DNA of 64,000 nt from Myxococcales bacterium. GTDB lineage: Bacteria > Myxococcota > Myxococcia > Myxococcales > Myxococcaceae. This document shows positions 9,001 to 17,108 of the stretch, piece after piece (position 1 is the first letter of the stretch; each line of letters starts with the position of its first letter). Both the position numbers and the translations under genes were made by a program. The notes beneath the pieces are model-generated. The model made no database searches, was not told the DNA's origin, and was given only the letters and a program-made list of their open reading frames with translations. The DNA lies in contig JACPVI010000010.1 of assembly GCA_016191815.1 (NCBI GenBank), positions 31,726 to 95,725 of the forward strand, in the 5' to 3' direction.

Positions 9001-11830
9001 GCAGACGATGTCCGCCGACCTCTACGTGGGAGGGCCGGCGCCGGTCTCCTGGCAGAAGTCGCGCGAGGGAGTCTTCGAGCTGTCGCTCGACAAGAAGAGC
9101 TACCAGCCCGGGGAAACCGCCCGCATCATCATCCAGAGCCCGTATCAGAGCGCGCGGGCGCTGGTGATCGTCGAGGAGCCGTCGGGGAACGCCTACCACT
9201 GGCGCGAGGTGAGCGGCGGCAAGGCGGTCTTCGAGCTGCGCGTCGGGTCGCAGCACGTGCCGAACCTGCCGGTGCACGTGGCGCTGATGCGCGGCCGGAT
9301 CGGCGAGGGGAAGGCGGACGACGGCCGGTACAAGCCGGCCACGGTGGCGGCCTCGGTGGATCTGGAGGTGGAGCCCGTCAAAAACCAGGTGGCGGTCGGC
9401 CTCGAGCACCCGGAGGTGGCGCGCCCTGGGAGCAAGGTGGAGGTGGTGGTGACGCTCAAGGACGAGGGCGGGAAGCCGCTGGGCGGGGAGGTGACGCTGT
9501 GGCTGGTGGACGAGGCGGTGCTCTCCCTGGCCAGGGAGGCGACGCTGGATCCGCTGAGCGCGATGGTGGTGCGCAACCGGCGGCTCTCCTCGGTCCGCGA
9601 CAGCCGCAACCTCATCCTGGGCCGGATCGCCGAGCAGGAGGAGGAGCCCGGCGGCGACGGCGAGGAGGAGCAGGAGGCCACCGGCCGCAAGGTGGTGCGG
9701 AAGAACTTCCAGACGGTGCCCTTCTACCAGGCCACCTTGGTGGTGCCGGCTTCGGGGCGCCTCGCGGTGCCGGTGCAACTCTCGGACGATCTCACCAACT
9801 TCAAGGTGCGCGCGGTGGCGGTCTCCGGGGTGCAGCGGTTCGGCCTCAAGCAGACGGTGCTGAGGGTGAGGTTGCCGGTGATCGTCCAGCCCAAGCTGCC
9901 CCGGTTCGTCCGGGCGGGCGACGAGTTCATGGCCGGCGGCATCGCCCGGCTGGTGGAGGGCGCGGAAGGGCCGGGCACGGTGGAGCTGAAAGTCTCCGGC
10001 CCAGCGGACTCCAAGCCGCTGTCTTCGCGCATCGCCCTCACCATGAACAAGCCCGAGAGCGTGCTCGCCAAGGTGGCGGTGAGGTCGACGGAGCCCGGCC
10101 AGCCCTCATCCCTCAAGGTGCGGATGGACGTGACCCGTCTCTCCGACAAGGCGGGCGACGCCTTCGAGGTGACGCTGCCGGTCTTGCCCGACCGGAGGGT
10201 GGAACAGCTCGCCTGGTTCGAGACGCTCTCCGATGGAAAGACGGCGCTCAGGCCGCTGCCGGAGAAGGCCCGGCCGGGCACCCTCTCCCAGTCACTCCAC
10301 TTCACCAACCAGCCGGGAGTCCTGGAGCTGGCCTCGAGCCTCGAGTACCTCTCCGCCTACCCTCACGGCTGCCTGGAGCAGCGGATGAGCCAGGTCTTCC
10401 CCGAGCTGGCGCTGGCCGGGCTCCTCAAGAAACTGGAGCTGGACACCCGGCTGACGCCCCAACTGCAGTCGTCGGTGCGGAGGCTGCTCGATGACTTCGC
10501 AGCGCACCAATCGGACTCGGGCCTGTTGTCCTACTGGCCCGGCGGCCCCCCCGACGTGCAGGTGACCGCGCAGGCGGTGGAGCTGATGGCGCTGGCGCGG
10601 CGTGCGGGCTTCCCGGTCGACGAGAAGGTGAAGGCGCGCGCGACCGACTCGCTCCGGCGGGTGTTGCGGAGCGACTACCCCGGCCTGCTCGCCGACTACC
10701 GCTACAACCAGCAGAGCTCCGCGCTGCGGGCGCTCTCGCGGCTGGGAGAGGTCGACGAGCACTACGCCATCGATCTCTTCCACCGCCGCGCCGAGATGGA
10801 CCCCACCAGCGGGGCGGACCTCGCCGTCGCCATGTCCGCCCAGCCGGCGGTCTTCCGGAAGAACCTCGAGGCGCTGAAGGGAGAGCTGTGGGACTCGGTG
10901 ATCATCAAGCTCGCCCGGGGGAAGCCCGTCTTCGAGGGAATCAAGCGCCAGCGGCGCTCCTGGGGCTATGGCTACCTCGGCTCGGACCCGTCGACGGTGG
11001 CGGCGGTCTTCGAGAGCCTGCTGGTGCTCGACCCGGCCGACCAGCGGCACGACCTGATGCGCGACGCGCTCTTGAGTTACGGCAGCGCCGACCGTGGCTT
11101 CGGCTCGACCTTCGACAACCGCCGGGCAATGGCCGCGCTGGCGCTCTACCTCGAGCGGTCCCGGACGTCACAGAAGCGAGCCACCATCGCCCTCTCCCCC
11201 GCAGGCGGAGACCTGTACCTGGACGAGGGCAAGAAGGTGGTGAAGCGCTCCTTCCAGCACGATGGCCCGGTGACGGTGCGCCTCTCGGGCGGGCCGGTGG
11301 GCCTCCGCGGCTCCTACCGCTACCTGCCCGACGCCAAGGGAGACGAGGCCCAGGCGCTCAAGCAAGGCTTCATCGTCAGCCGCAACGCGACCGTCATCCG
11401 TGCTGGCGGCGGCGAGGACACTCACGTCGAGGACAAGGCAGGCAGCACCTTGCGGCTTCTCATCGGGGACATCCTCGAGCTGCACGCCAAGCTGGTGAGC
11501 GACGAGCGGCGGCAGCATGTGGCCCTGGTGGTGCCATTCGCGGCCGGGCTCGAGCCGATGAATCCGGCGCTGGAGACTTCCGGTGCCGCCGCCAAGCCCT
11601 CGCACGCCGATTCGTTGAGCCCTGCCTACGTGCAGCGGCTCGACGAGGAGGTCCGCTACTACTTCACCGACCTGCCGCGCGGGACGCACTCCTTCCACTT
11701 CCGGGTGCGGGCAACCAGCGTGGGCTCGTTCGTGCACCCGGCTCCCTGGGTCGAGTTGATGTACCGGCAGGAGGTGCGCGGCCGCGGCGAAGGCATGCGC
11801 GTCGAGGTGGCGGCGACAAGTGAGAATTGA
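6026..11830 (+). CDS. Bacterial alpha-2-macroglobulin with thioester motif
   Basis: 1934-aa periplasmic protease-trap protein. The start chosen is GTG 6026, which overlaps the preceding stop and has GGAG 7 nt upstream. The open frame extends further 5' but only as shadow of the previous gene. After a basic N-terminus comes a hydrophobic export segment (LLAAACLLAAAARA). A series of MG-type beta domains follows, then the thioester signature CLEQ at residues 1449-1452 in the context YPHGCLEQRMS, and then the alpha-toroid region. In this family the Cys-Gln thioester covalently captures an attacking protease after bait-region cleavage. Like other bacterial A2Ms it is directly followed by a PBP1C gene, with an 11-bp overlap. 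The thioester form is the one typically paired with PBP1C. The first ~25 codons coincide with a REP-like palindromic stretch. Confidence 0.93.
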   Translation: MSATRTKPLSLSRMRGRARARVDQALLAAACLLAAAARAQEYVPADREQRPAGDSVRILPEQFLRGFDPVTVYFPDNVGPGHAHADDGAKFLELSPDWPGAWFWADRKTLQFRPAEPWPALSRFAFEARGARKVLTTMMSAPSSMWPAPGSEGLKPFRVITLTFPQSLPIASLRQMLKLEIRDLPGLADSPRKLVDHYALSQLPRATHRDAATYALTLDEDVPEGKQLLVHVSLALGSEGTTLWTGRASTRTPFHLKAISCGNESFSLVGGASSPKDMALSCGNRGDAPQLVFSETVKDLTLTSLKRLVRLEPSVADLHFQTYGSRVALKGRFVPDTLYKLTVGPSPILDESGRTLRDPGHAEIYFHLGWKAAFLRWQQSTALLESRGPRTLPLAGYGDPRADVRIYRVDPLYLGLWPFPDGPVTVNEQGDPPFPGEEPAARRRPGEHVSVEELEQHIRLLGSPLVSKVVDLPLADKGGTTHFGLEMGALIDPLVGKHRAGTYLVGLRRLAGAPERAYMRVQLTNLSLTTVEDRDRAALVVRTLDTAEPVRGATIVLDGTKKRPPNLGNAPWNRFISLRLTTDESGRASLLPLAEWETIERIYVQSGEDTLVLDPRQPPPRFADNHWSSSSSWLGWLTQAIPPPINDRLLGFVFAERPIYRPGETVFLKGFVRRKVSGELRGLPAQEQKPYRLVVSSPDGQSWPVPIGWTALQGFQGELKEPNLPTGSLTASLYDGQPGSLVAQRSFQIEAYRIPTFEVQITSPSTVRLDGPFKAKAIARYYAGGNVAGQPIAWAVTQRPHHYVPRGREDYLFASSTQFARPSAARPPGTITQQAELDDHGSAELTVNPALDLDGSARIYRFEATVTGPDDNQVSAAQEVKALPPFVMGMKLVRYAEKAAELRPEIIAVGVDDKLLKGQEIQVRLYRRVWHSNLRETHFATGKAQYVTEQQDVRLLEKTVVTEDKPVVPSLPVQEAGVYVVELFARDKLGRVQTMSADLYVGGPAPVSWQKSREGVFELSLDKKSYQPGETARIIIQSPYQSARALVIVEEPSGNAYHWREVSGGKAVFELRVGSQHVPNLPVHVALMRGRIGEGKADDGRYKPATVAASVDLEVEPVKNQVAVGLEHPEVARPGSKVEVVVTLKDEGGKPLGGEVTLWLVDEAVLSLAREATLDPLSAMVVRNRRLSSVRDSRNLILGRIAEQEEEPGGDGEEEQEATGRKVVRKNFQTVPFYQATLVVPASGRLAVPVQLSDDLTNFKVRAVAVSGVQRFGLKQTVLRVRLPVIVQPKLPRFVRAGDEFMAGGIARLVEGAEGPGTVELKVSGPADSKPLSSRIALTMNKPESVLAKVAVRSTEPGQPSSLKVRMDVTRLSDKAGDAFEVTLPVLPDRRVEQLAWFETLSDGKTALRPLPEKARPGTLSQSLHFTNQPGVLELASSLEYLSAYPHGCLEQRMSQVFPELALAGLLKKLELDTRLTPQLQSSVRRLLDDFAAHQSDSGLLSYWPGGPPDVQVTAQAVELMALARRAGFPVDEKVKARATDSLRRVLRSDYPGLLADYRYNQQSSALRALSRLGEVDEHYAIDLFHRRAEMDPTSGADLAVAMSAQPAVFRKNLEALKGELWDSVIIKLARGKPVFEGIKRQRRSWGYGYLGSDPSTVAAVFESLLVLDPADQRHDLMRDALLSYGSADRGFGSTFDNRRAMAALALYLERSRTSQKRATIALSPAGGDLYLDEGKKVVKRSFQHDGPVTVRLSGGPVGLRGSYRYLPDAKGDEAQALKQGFIVSRNATVIRAGGGEDTHVEDKAGSTLRLLIGDILELHAKLVSDERRQHVALVVPFAAGLEPMNPALETSGAAAKPSHADSLSPAYVQRLDEEVRYYFTDLPRGTHSFHFRVRATSVGSFVHPAPWVELMYRQEVRGRGEGMRVEVAATSEN

Positions 11831-14216
11831 CCGCGTCGCATCGAAGCATCGGCGCCGATCTCGACTGCGTTCACTCTTGGTCGCCGGAGTGCTCCTGTCG
11901 CTGGCGGCCGCGATCGCCTTCTGCACCTCGCTCGATGGCCGGCTCCTGGACTACCAGCCCTCCAAGTTGATCCTCGATCGACGGGGACACTACCTGGGCG
12001 AGGTGCCGGGAGAGGGAGAGCAGCTGGGGTACTGGCCGCCGCCGTACGTGTTGCCGCCGAAGATCGTGGTGGCCACGCTGGAGACCGAGGACCGCGGCTT
12101 CTTTCAACACCCCGGAGTGAGCGTCCGCTCGGTGGGGAGGGCGGCGTGGCAGAACGCGCGCAACGGCCGGGTCATCTCCGGAGCCTCCACCATCGCGATG
12201 CAGGTGGCCCGGCTCCAGCGAGGCCGCGGACCGCGGACGGCCTTGCGCAAGGCAACCGAGGCAGCAGGCGCGCTGCTCCTGGTGCACCGCCACGGGCACG
12301 AGCGGGTGCTCAGGCAGTACCTCACGGTCGCGCCGTACGGAAACCGCGCCCGCGGGGTGGTCCGGGCCGCCAGGCTGTACTTCGACAAGCCGGTGGAGGA
12401 TCTCTCCTGGCTGCAGGCCGCCTTCCTCGCCGGGCTCCCTCAGCAGCCGGGGAAGATGAATCCGTACTCCGAGGACGGGCTTCGGCGCGGGCTCGCCCGG
12501 GCGCGGCGGATCTTGCGGGCGCTGCACGCGCGCGGGCACCTGAGCGGCGACGAGCTGCGAGTGGCGCTCTCGAGTGAGCTGGGACTGGTCCCGCTGCCGC
12601 ACCGGCGCCCGGAGGCGATGCACGCGGTCTTGCACTGGTCCGAGCGCGCGCGCGGCCGGAAGGAGGCCACCCTCACCGCGACCTTGGACCTGGGCGTCCA
12701 GCGCCAGGTCGCACGCATCCTCGGGAGCAACCTCGCCGCGCTCAGGCCCCTTGGCGCGGGCACCAGCGCCGCCCTGGTGGTGGACACCTCGAGCGGCGAT
12801 GTCCTCGCCTACCTGGGCTCGCCGGACTTTTTCTCCGAGGAGGACCGCGGGGCGATCGACTACCTCCAGGTGAAGCGCTCGCCCGGCTCGGCGCTGAAGC
12901 CCTTCATCTACGCGCTGGCGATGGAGCGCGGCAGGTTGACCGCCGCCACCGAGCTGCCCGACACCAGGCTCGAGGTGCAGTCCGACGATGGCCGCGCCTA
13001 CCTGCCGGAGAACATCAGCCACAATTACCTCGGGCCGATGCTGGCGCGGCAGGCCTTGGCCAACTCGCGGAACATCCCCGCGATGCGGGTGCTCTCCTCG
13101 GTGGGGGTGGAGCCGGTGCTGCAGCTACTGGAGCGCGGAGGAGTCTCGGGCGTCTCCTACCAGCCAGACCGCTACGGCCTCGGGCTGGCCATCGGAAATC
13201 TAGAGGTGACTGTGGAGGAGGCGGCGGCGCTGTACGGCGCGCTCGCCAGCGGAGGCGAGCTGGTCCCCTTCCGGCGGTTTTCGGACGAGGCGCCCGCGCC
13301 TCGGCGCCGGCTCATCTCGAGAGAGGCGGCGCAGATGGTGACGCACATCCTCGCCGACCGGGAAGCGCGCCGGCCGATGTTCGCCGCCGGAGGCCCGCTG
13401 GACTTCGACTACGCGGTGGCGGCGAAGACCGGAACCAGTCAAGGCCACCGCGACGCCTGGGCCATCGGCACCAGCGACCGGCTGCTGGTGGCGGTCTGGG
13501 TGGGAAACCACGACCGGCGACGGATGAACCACGTCACCGGCGCCGGAGCCGCCGCGACCGCGATGCACCGGATCATGGACGCGGTGATGCCGCACCGGGA
13601 GCCGTACCGTCCGATCGCCTCGGCCTTTCCCTTGCCCGAGCGGTACGCGGCGCGGCAAGTCTGCCCGCTCTCGGGGAAGCTGGCTGGCCCAAACTGCCCC
13701 GAGCGGCGAGAGGAGGCGTTCGCGCCCGGCCTCGAGCCCACCTACGAGTGCTCCTACCACGTGACGATGGCAGTGGATGCGCGAAACGGCCTCCGCGCCG
13801 GCCCGCGCTGCCCGGAGGACTACGTGGTGTACCGCTCGATGCTGTCGCTGCCGGAGGAGTACGACGATTGGGCGAAGAGCCAGCGGCTCGAGCTGGCTCC
13901 GCGGCGGCAGAGCCCTCTTTGCCCGAGCGCACCGCCTGACGAATCGCCCTCGGTGGCCATCGCCGAGCCGAAGGACCGCGCCCGTTTCCTCTTCGACCCT
14001 AACACCCCCGCAGAGGTCTCCACCTTGCGGCTATCGGCGAAGGTGATTCCGCCCACCGAGCGGGTGGTCTGGCTGGTGGACGGCGCCCCGGTGGCACGGG
14101 TGGGCCATCCGCACGAGCTTCGCTGGCCACTCGAAAAGGGCACTCACGTCATCCAGGCGATGCTGGACGGGCGCCCGTTCGGCAGCCGCCCGGTGACCGT
14201 CGTGGTCGACGACTGA
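11820..14216 (+). CDS. pbpC: Penicillin-binding protein 1C (transglycosylase/transpeptidase)
   Basis: 798-aa bifunctional peptidoglycan synthase anchored by one N-terminal transmembrane helix (residues ~17-35). The GT51 glycosyltransferase domain is marked by TEDRGFFQHPG (catalytic Glu90) and by GASTIAMQVARL. The transpeptidase domain has the SxxK box S357-A-L-K360, SRN at 416-418 and KTG at 536-538, so both active sites look intact. The last ~90 residues form the BiPBP_C-type beta domain typical of PBP1C. The GTG start overlaps the end of the A2M gene by 11 bp. The pairing fits the known model in which A2M guards the periplasm while PBP1C repairs the wall after outer-membrane breach. Confidence 0.95.
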   Translation: MRIDRVASKHRRRSRLRSLLVAGVLLSLAAAIAFCTSLDGRLLDYQPSKLILDRRGHYLGEVPGEGEQLGYWPPPYVLPPKIVVATLETEDRGFFQHPGVSVRSVGRAAWQNARNGRVISGASTIAMQVARLQRGRGPRTALRKATEAAGALLLVHRHGHERVLRQYLTVAPYGNRARGVVRAARLYFDKPVEDLSWLQAAFLAGLPQQPGKMNPYSEDGLRRGLARARRILRALHARGHLSGDELRVALSSELGLVPLPHRRPEAMHAVLHWSERARGRKEATLTATLDLGVQRQVARILGSNLAALRPLGAGTSAALVVDTSSGDVLAYLGSPDFFSEEDRGAIDYLQVKRSPGSALKPFIYALAMERGRLTAATELPDTRLEVQSDDGRAYLPENISHNYLGPMLARQALANSRNIPAMRVLSSVGVEPVLQLLERGGVSGVSYQPDRYGLGLAIGNLEVTVEEAAALYGALASGGELVPFRRFSDEAPAPRRRLISREAAQMVTHILADREARRPMFAAGGPLDFDYAVAAKTGTSQGHRDAWAIGTSDRLLVAVWVGNHDRRRMNHVTGAGAAATAMHRIMDAVMPHREPYRPIASAFPLPERYAARQVCPLSGKLAGPNCPERREEAFAPGLEPTYECSYHVTMAVDARNGLRAGPRCPEDYVVYRSMLSLPEEYDDWAKSQRLELAPRRQSPLCPSAPPDESPSVAIAEPKDRARFLFDPNTPAEVSTLRLSAKVIPPTERVVWLVDGAPVARVGHPHELRWPLEKGTHVIQAMLDGRPFGSRPVTVVVDD

Positions 14217-14253
14217 TCGCCGCGCCCGGATGGCTCCTCTCCCACCGCGACGC

Positions 14254-14700
14254 TCAGCGTGCCAGAGCGAGCCAGAGAGCCGCCAGGGCGAAGGGAACTC
14301 CGATGCCGGTGGACCACACTGCGCGGGTCCACTTGTGGGTCGCCGCGGATCCCGGCGAGCTGGACTCGGCGGCCCGCGCGCGGGCCAACACGAAGCCGAC
14401 GCAGGCGAGGTTCGCGGCGGCTGCCACTCCACCGCATCCTACCTTCCAGGCGAGCCAGTCGGGCCACTCGCCACCACCCAGCAGGCCGGCGGACGATAAA
14501 AGCAGCAGTCCGCTGGACAGGGTGACGAGAATGCCCGGCCCCTCGAGCGCCAGATCCACTGCGCGGTGAAGGCGGATCAACGCGGCCCTGCCTTCGGGCG
14601 CCCGCTCTCGAGTCAGCGCCAGCTCGAGCACGATGTCCGCGCCGGCTCCGCCGAGCCAGGCGATCAGCCCGATCAAGTGCACGGCCCGAAGGGCGATCAT
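14254..14700 (-). CDS. Four-helix integral membrane protein
   Basis: 148 aa, with four hydrophobic segments: ALRAVHLIGLIAWLGGAGA, ILVTLSSGLLLLSSAGLL, VGCGGVAAAANLACVGFVL and GVPFALAALWLALA. The first helix, with His followed by GLIAWLGG, resembles DUF2269/CopD-like small membrane proteins, where the His can bind heme or metal; that link is only a resemblance. It is the last gene of the minus-strand glycan cluster, 40 bp after the gmhA-like gene, and converges on pbpC with 37 bp between stops. Function unknown. Confidence 0.75.
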   Translation of the reverse strand: MIALRAVHLIGLIAWLGGAGADIVLELALTRERAPEGRAALIRLHRAVDLALEGPGILVTLSSGLLLLSSAGLLGGGEWPDWLAWKVGCGGVAAAANLACVGFVLARARAAESSSPGSAATHKWTRAVWSTGIGVPFALAALWLALAR

Positions 14701-14740
14701 CCTCGAAGCCTACGTCCGCGGCCCTCGTCGAGTCAGCCGG

Positions 14741-15331
14741 TCAGGGCCGGTCCAGCTCGCAGAGCCACTGGGTGATGACGTGGATGCACGCCTGGTGGCA
14801 GTCCTCCACGATGCCGTAGTTGCGCACCGGAACGTGCAAGCACAGGTCGGCGAGCTGCTTGAGCGCGCCCCCGTCGAAGCCGACCAGCGCCACCGTGAGG
14901 AGGCCCATCTCCCTGGCGGCGCGGCAAGCGGTGAGCACGTTGGGAGAGCTTCCGCTCGAGCTGACCAGCACGAGCACATCGCCCTTCTTGCCGAAGTAGC
15001 GGACCTGCTGCGCGAAGACGTCCTCGAAGCTCACGTCGTTGCCGAGGGCGGTCAGCAGGCTCGTGTTCGACGAGAGCGAGCGGCTGAGGAGCGGCCGTCC
15101 CTCCTGGAAGGTTCCCTTGCTGGCGTCGCACTCGGAATGGTTGGCGATCGCCGCGCTGCCGCCGTTGCCGGCGAAGAAGACGGTGGCGCCCCGCTCCCGC
15201 GCCTCGCTGAAGACGGCGGCGATCCTCTCCAGCGCCGCGAGATCCAGCTCTTGCGCCGCACGCGCAAACCGCTCGCGGTAGTCCTGCGCGAAGTCGGCGA
15301 AGGAGGGAGCAGCCGGCAGCGGCGCGGCCAT
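14741..15331 (-). CDS. gmhA: SIS-domain sedoheptulose-7-phosphate isomerase (GmhA-like)
   Basis: 196-aa cytoplasmic SIS-domain protein. FFAGNGGSAAIANH matches the phosphate-binding GNGGSA loop of GmhA. SSSGSSPNVLTA is the second SIS Ser-rich loop, and SLLTALGNDVSFEDVF is the characteristic GmhA active-site stretch. The length is normal for the family (about 190-200 aa). GmhA converts sedoheptulose 7-phosphate to D-glycero-D-manno-heptose 7-phosphate, the first step of heptose nucleotide synthesis. The remaining steps appear to be encoded at 17109-19984 in the same cluster. Its ATG follows the stop of the glycosyltransferase gene with no gap. DiaA-type SIS proteins are an alternative, but the context favours GmhA. 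Confidence 0.82.
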   Translation of the reverse strand: MAAPLPAAPSFADFAQDYRERFARAAQELDLAALERIAAVFSEARERGATVFFAGNGGSAAIANHSECDASKGTFQEGRPLLSRSLSSNTSLLTALGNDVSFEDVFAQQVRYFGKKGDVLVLVSSSGSSPNVLTACRAAREMGLLTVALVGFDGGALKQLADLCLHVPVRNYGIVEDCHQACIHVITQWLCELDRP

Positions 15332-16111
15332 CTAGTGCACCGGGCCGGCGTCGTCCGGCTGGGACGCGACCTGGCTCACCGCGTCCGGCTGGTCGAACTT
15401 CTTCGGCTTGGGGCGCACCAGCGCCTTCACCTGCCGCTCGAGGTTGGCCCGCATCAGCCCCAGCCAGATGAGGTTCTCGATGCCCACCCGAAACGGCGCC
15501 AGCTTCGTCTCGCCCAGCCGCTCGGCGTAGCGAATGGGGAACTCGGTGGCGAGTGCCCCGAACTGCTCGGCGGCGCGGATCTTGATCTCCTCGGAGAAGT
15601 TCCAGGAGTCGCTCACCAGATCCAGCTGGACCCAGGCCTCGCGGCGCATCGCCCACATCCCGCTCAGCACGTCGTTGAAGTCGCGCAGGAAGACCAGCGA
15701 GGCGGCGGCGCTGATCACCCGGTTGCCGAACTTGTTGCGCGGCCTCATCGCTCCCGGGTCGACCAGCGGGAACCGCGCGCAAGAGGTGAACATCAACCCC
15801 TTGGCCAGCACGTGCTCGAGCAGGTCGGGGAGCACACCCAAGGGGTAGGTCCCGTCGCCGTCGGCGCTCACCAAAAAGTCGCCCTTGGCGGTGTTGAAGC
15901 CGGTCTTGAAGGCGCGGCCGTAGCCGCGGCGCAGCTCGGTCACCACGGTGGCGCCGTTCTGCCGGGCGATGTCGGCGGTGCCGTCGGTGGAGGAGGCGTC
16001 GACCACCACCACCTCGTCGACCAGCGAGGGGACCGTGCGCAAGGTATAGGCGATGCCGCGCGCCTCGTTCCAAGTGGGGATGACGACCGAGACCGAGTGA
16101 CCCTTGAACAT
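15332..16111 (-). CDS. Family 2 glycosyltransferase
   Basis: 259-aa GT-A-fold enzyme. It opens with VSVVIPTWNEARGI, and EVVVVDASSTDGTADIAR supplies the nucleotide-sugar-binding Asp. The metal-binding DxD-type site is DGDGTYP. It has no C-terminal membrane helices, so it resembles the catalytic half of dolichyl-phosphate mannosyltransferase/DPM1-like and LPS-type GT2 enzymes, acting at the inner face of the cytoplasmic membrane. The acceptor and sugar cannot be read from sequence. Neighbours make heptose or a related polysaccharide unit a reasonable guess. Confidence 0.85.
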   Translation of the reverse strand: MFKGHSVSVVIPTWNEARGIAYTLRTVPSLVDEVVVVDASSTDGTADIARQNGATVVTELRRGYGRAFKTGFNTAKGDFLVSADGDGTYPLGVLPDLLEHVLAKGLMFTSCARFPLVDPGAMRPRNKFGNRVISAAASLVFLRDFNDVLSGMWAMRREAWVQLDLVSDSWNFSEEIKIRAAEQFGALATEFPIRYAERLGETKLAPFRVGIENLIWLGLMRANLERQVKALVRPKPKKFDQPDAVSQVASQPDDAGPVH

Positions 16112-16162
16112 GAATCCTCGCTGGCTAAGGCGGCCGAGCCGTATCGAGCGGCCGGGCGGCTG

Positions 16163-16804
16163 TCAAGGCTGGGAGCCGCGCAAAGGCTCGAGCCGCGCGA
16201 CGAACTGCAGCTCGGAGGGCATCAGCCACCGCCAGGGGAGGTGGTGTACCTCGAAGGGCCAATCCAGCGCGGCCATCCGCGCGCCCGCTTTGGCGACGAT
16301 CTCCGTCCAACGGGCGGGGTGGAAGTAGGTGCCGCGCACCGGCACCGACGCCGAGGCGTTGCCCGCCTTGTCGAGCCAGAGGAGCAGCTTCTCGCTCAAC
16401 GGGCCGAAGGCGAAATGATCCTTCACCACCACGCAGGCCCGGCAGACGCGGATGCACTCCGAAAGCAGCGCCTGCGGATCGCTTGCATGGTGGAGCACGT
16501 CGGCGACGGTGACCGCGTCGAAGCTCCGGTCGGCGAACGGCAAGAGCCGGCCGTTGAACTTTCGGACCTCGATGCAGCGCTCCGGCCGGAGCTGCACCTC
16601 GACCCCGAGCACCTGCGTGGCCCCTACCTTCAGCGCGACCTCGGCCGCGGTCGAGCCGTCGCCGCAGCCGACGTCCAGCACCGAGGAGGCGCGGCCAATC
16701 TGCGAGGCCAGCCCCTCGGCGATGCGCCTGTTTCGCGGTACATACACCTGCGTGCGGTGCAGGTGGAACACCGCCCTCTTGAGTCCGGCCGCCATGCCCA
16801 GCAT
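16163..16804 (-). CDS. Class I SAM-dependent methyltransferase
   Basis: Motif I is VLDVGCGDGS, followed by FADRSFDAVTVADVLHHASDP, which is the motif II/post-motif region of Methyltransf_11-type enzymes. I chose the ATG at 16804 (213 aa) because GAGGTG lies about 9 nt upstream. The frame is open to an earlier ATG at 16918, but the extra 38 residues lack any domain character. It sits upstream of the GT2 gene on the same strand. A likely role is O- or C-methylation of a lipid or sugar intermediate in surface glycan assembly. The substrate is unknown. Confidence 0.82.
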   Translation of the reverse strand: MLGMAAGLKRAVFHLHRTQVYVPRNRRIAEGLASQIGRASSVLDVGCGDGSTAAEVALKVGATQVLGVEVQLRPERCIEVRKFNGRLLPFADRSFDAVTVADVLHHASDPQALLSECIRVCRACVVVKDHFAFGPLSEKLLLWLDKAGNASASVPVRGTYFHPARWTEIVAKAGARMAALDWPFEVHHLPWRWLMPSELQFVARLEPLRGSQP

Positions 16805-17072
16805 GAGCTTCACCTCGGTGCGTCGATCGGATTGGGGCCCGGTTTCGCCAGGCCGGACCCACCCGGGGACTGGTAGGCGTGCAGGATCGCAGGCCGGCGA
16901 GCGCGAGTGGATCGCCACTTGCGGCAGGCACGGCGACCTTTCCGGTCATCGGTTGCCCCCTCGCGCACAGCCGCGGCCCGCTGGCTCCCTCCTGGCGTGG
17001 CCGACGGGCGCCGCTTGATGGCCCCGCATGGCTGGATTGTGGGAAGAGTCACGGTCCCTGCCCTCACCCTTT

Positions 17073-17096
17073 CCCTCTCCCGCCAGCGGGAGAGGG
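17073..17096. repeat. REP-like palindrome (11-bp perfect stem)
   Basis: The sequence CCCTCTCCCGC, then CA, then its exact reverse complement forms an 11-bp stem with a 2-nt centre. It is preceded by a CCCTCACCCTTT-type arm, a form common in extragenic palindromes of GC-rich proteobacteria. A diverged copy occurs at 39401-39422, and a further degraded relative lies at ~6050-6100. It falls in the ~300-bp non-coding stretch between hddA and the methyltransferase gene. There is no T-tract, so a classical rho-independent terminator is unlikely. I see no other feature in 16805-17108. Confidence 0.6.
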
Positions 17097-17108
17097 GTAC
17101 TGGCTCGA

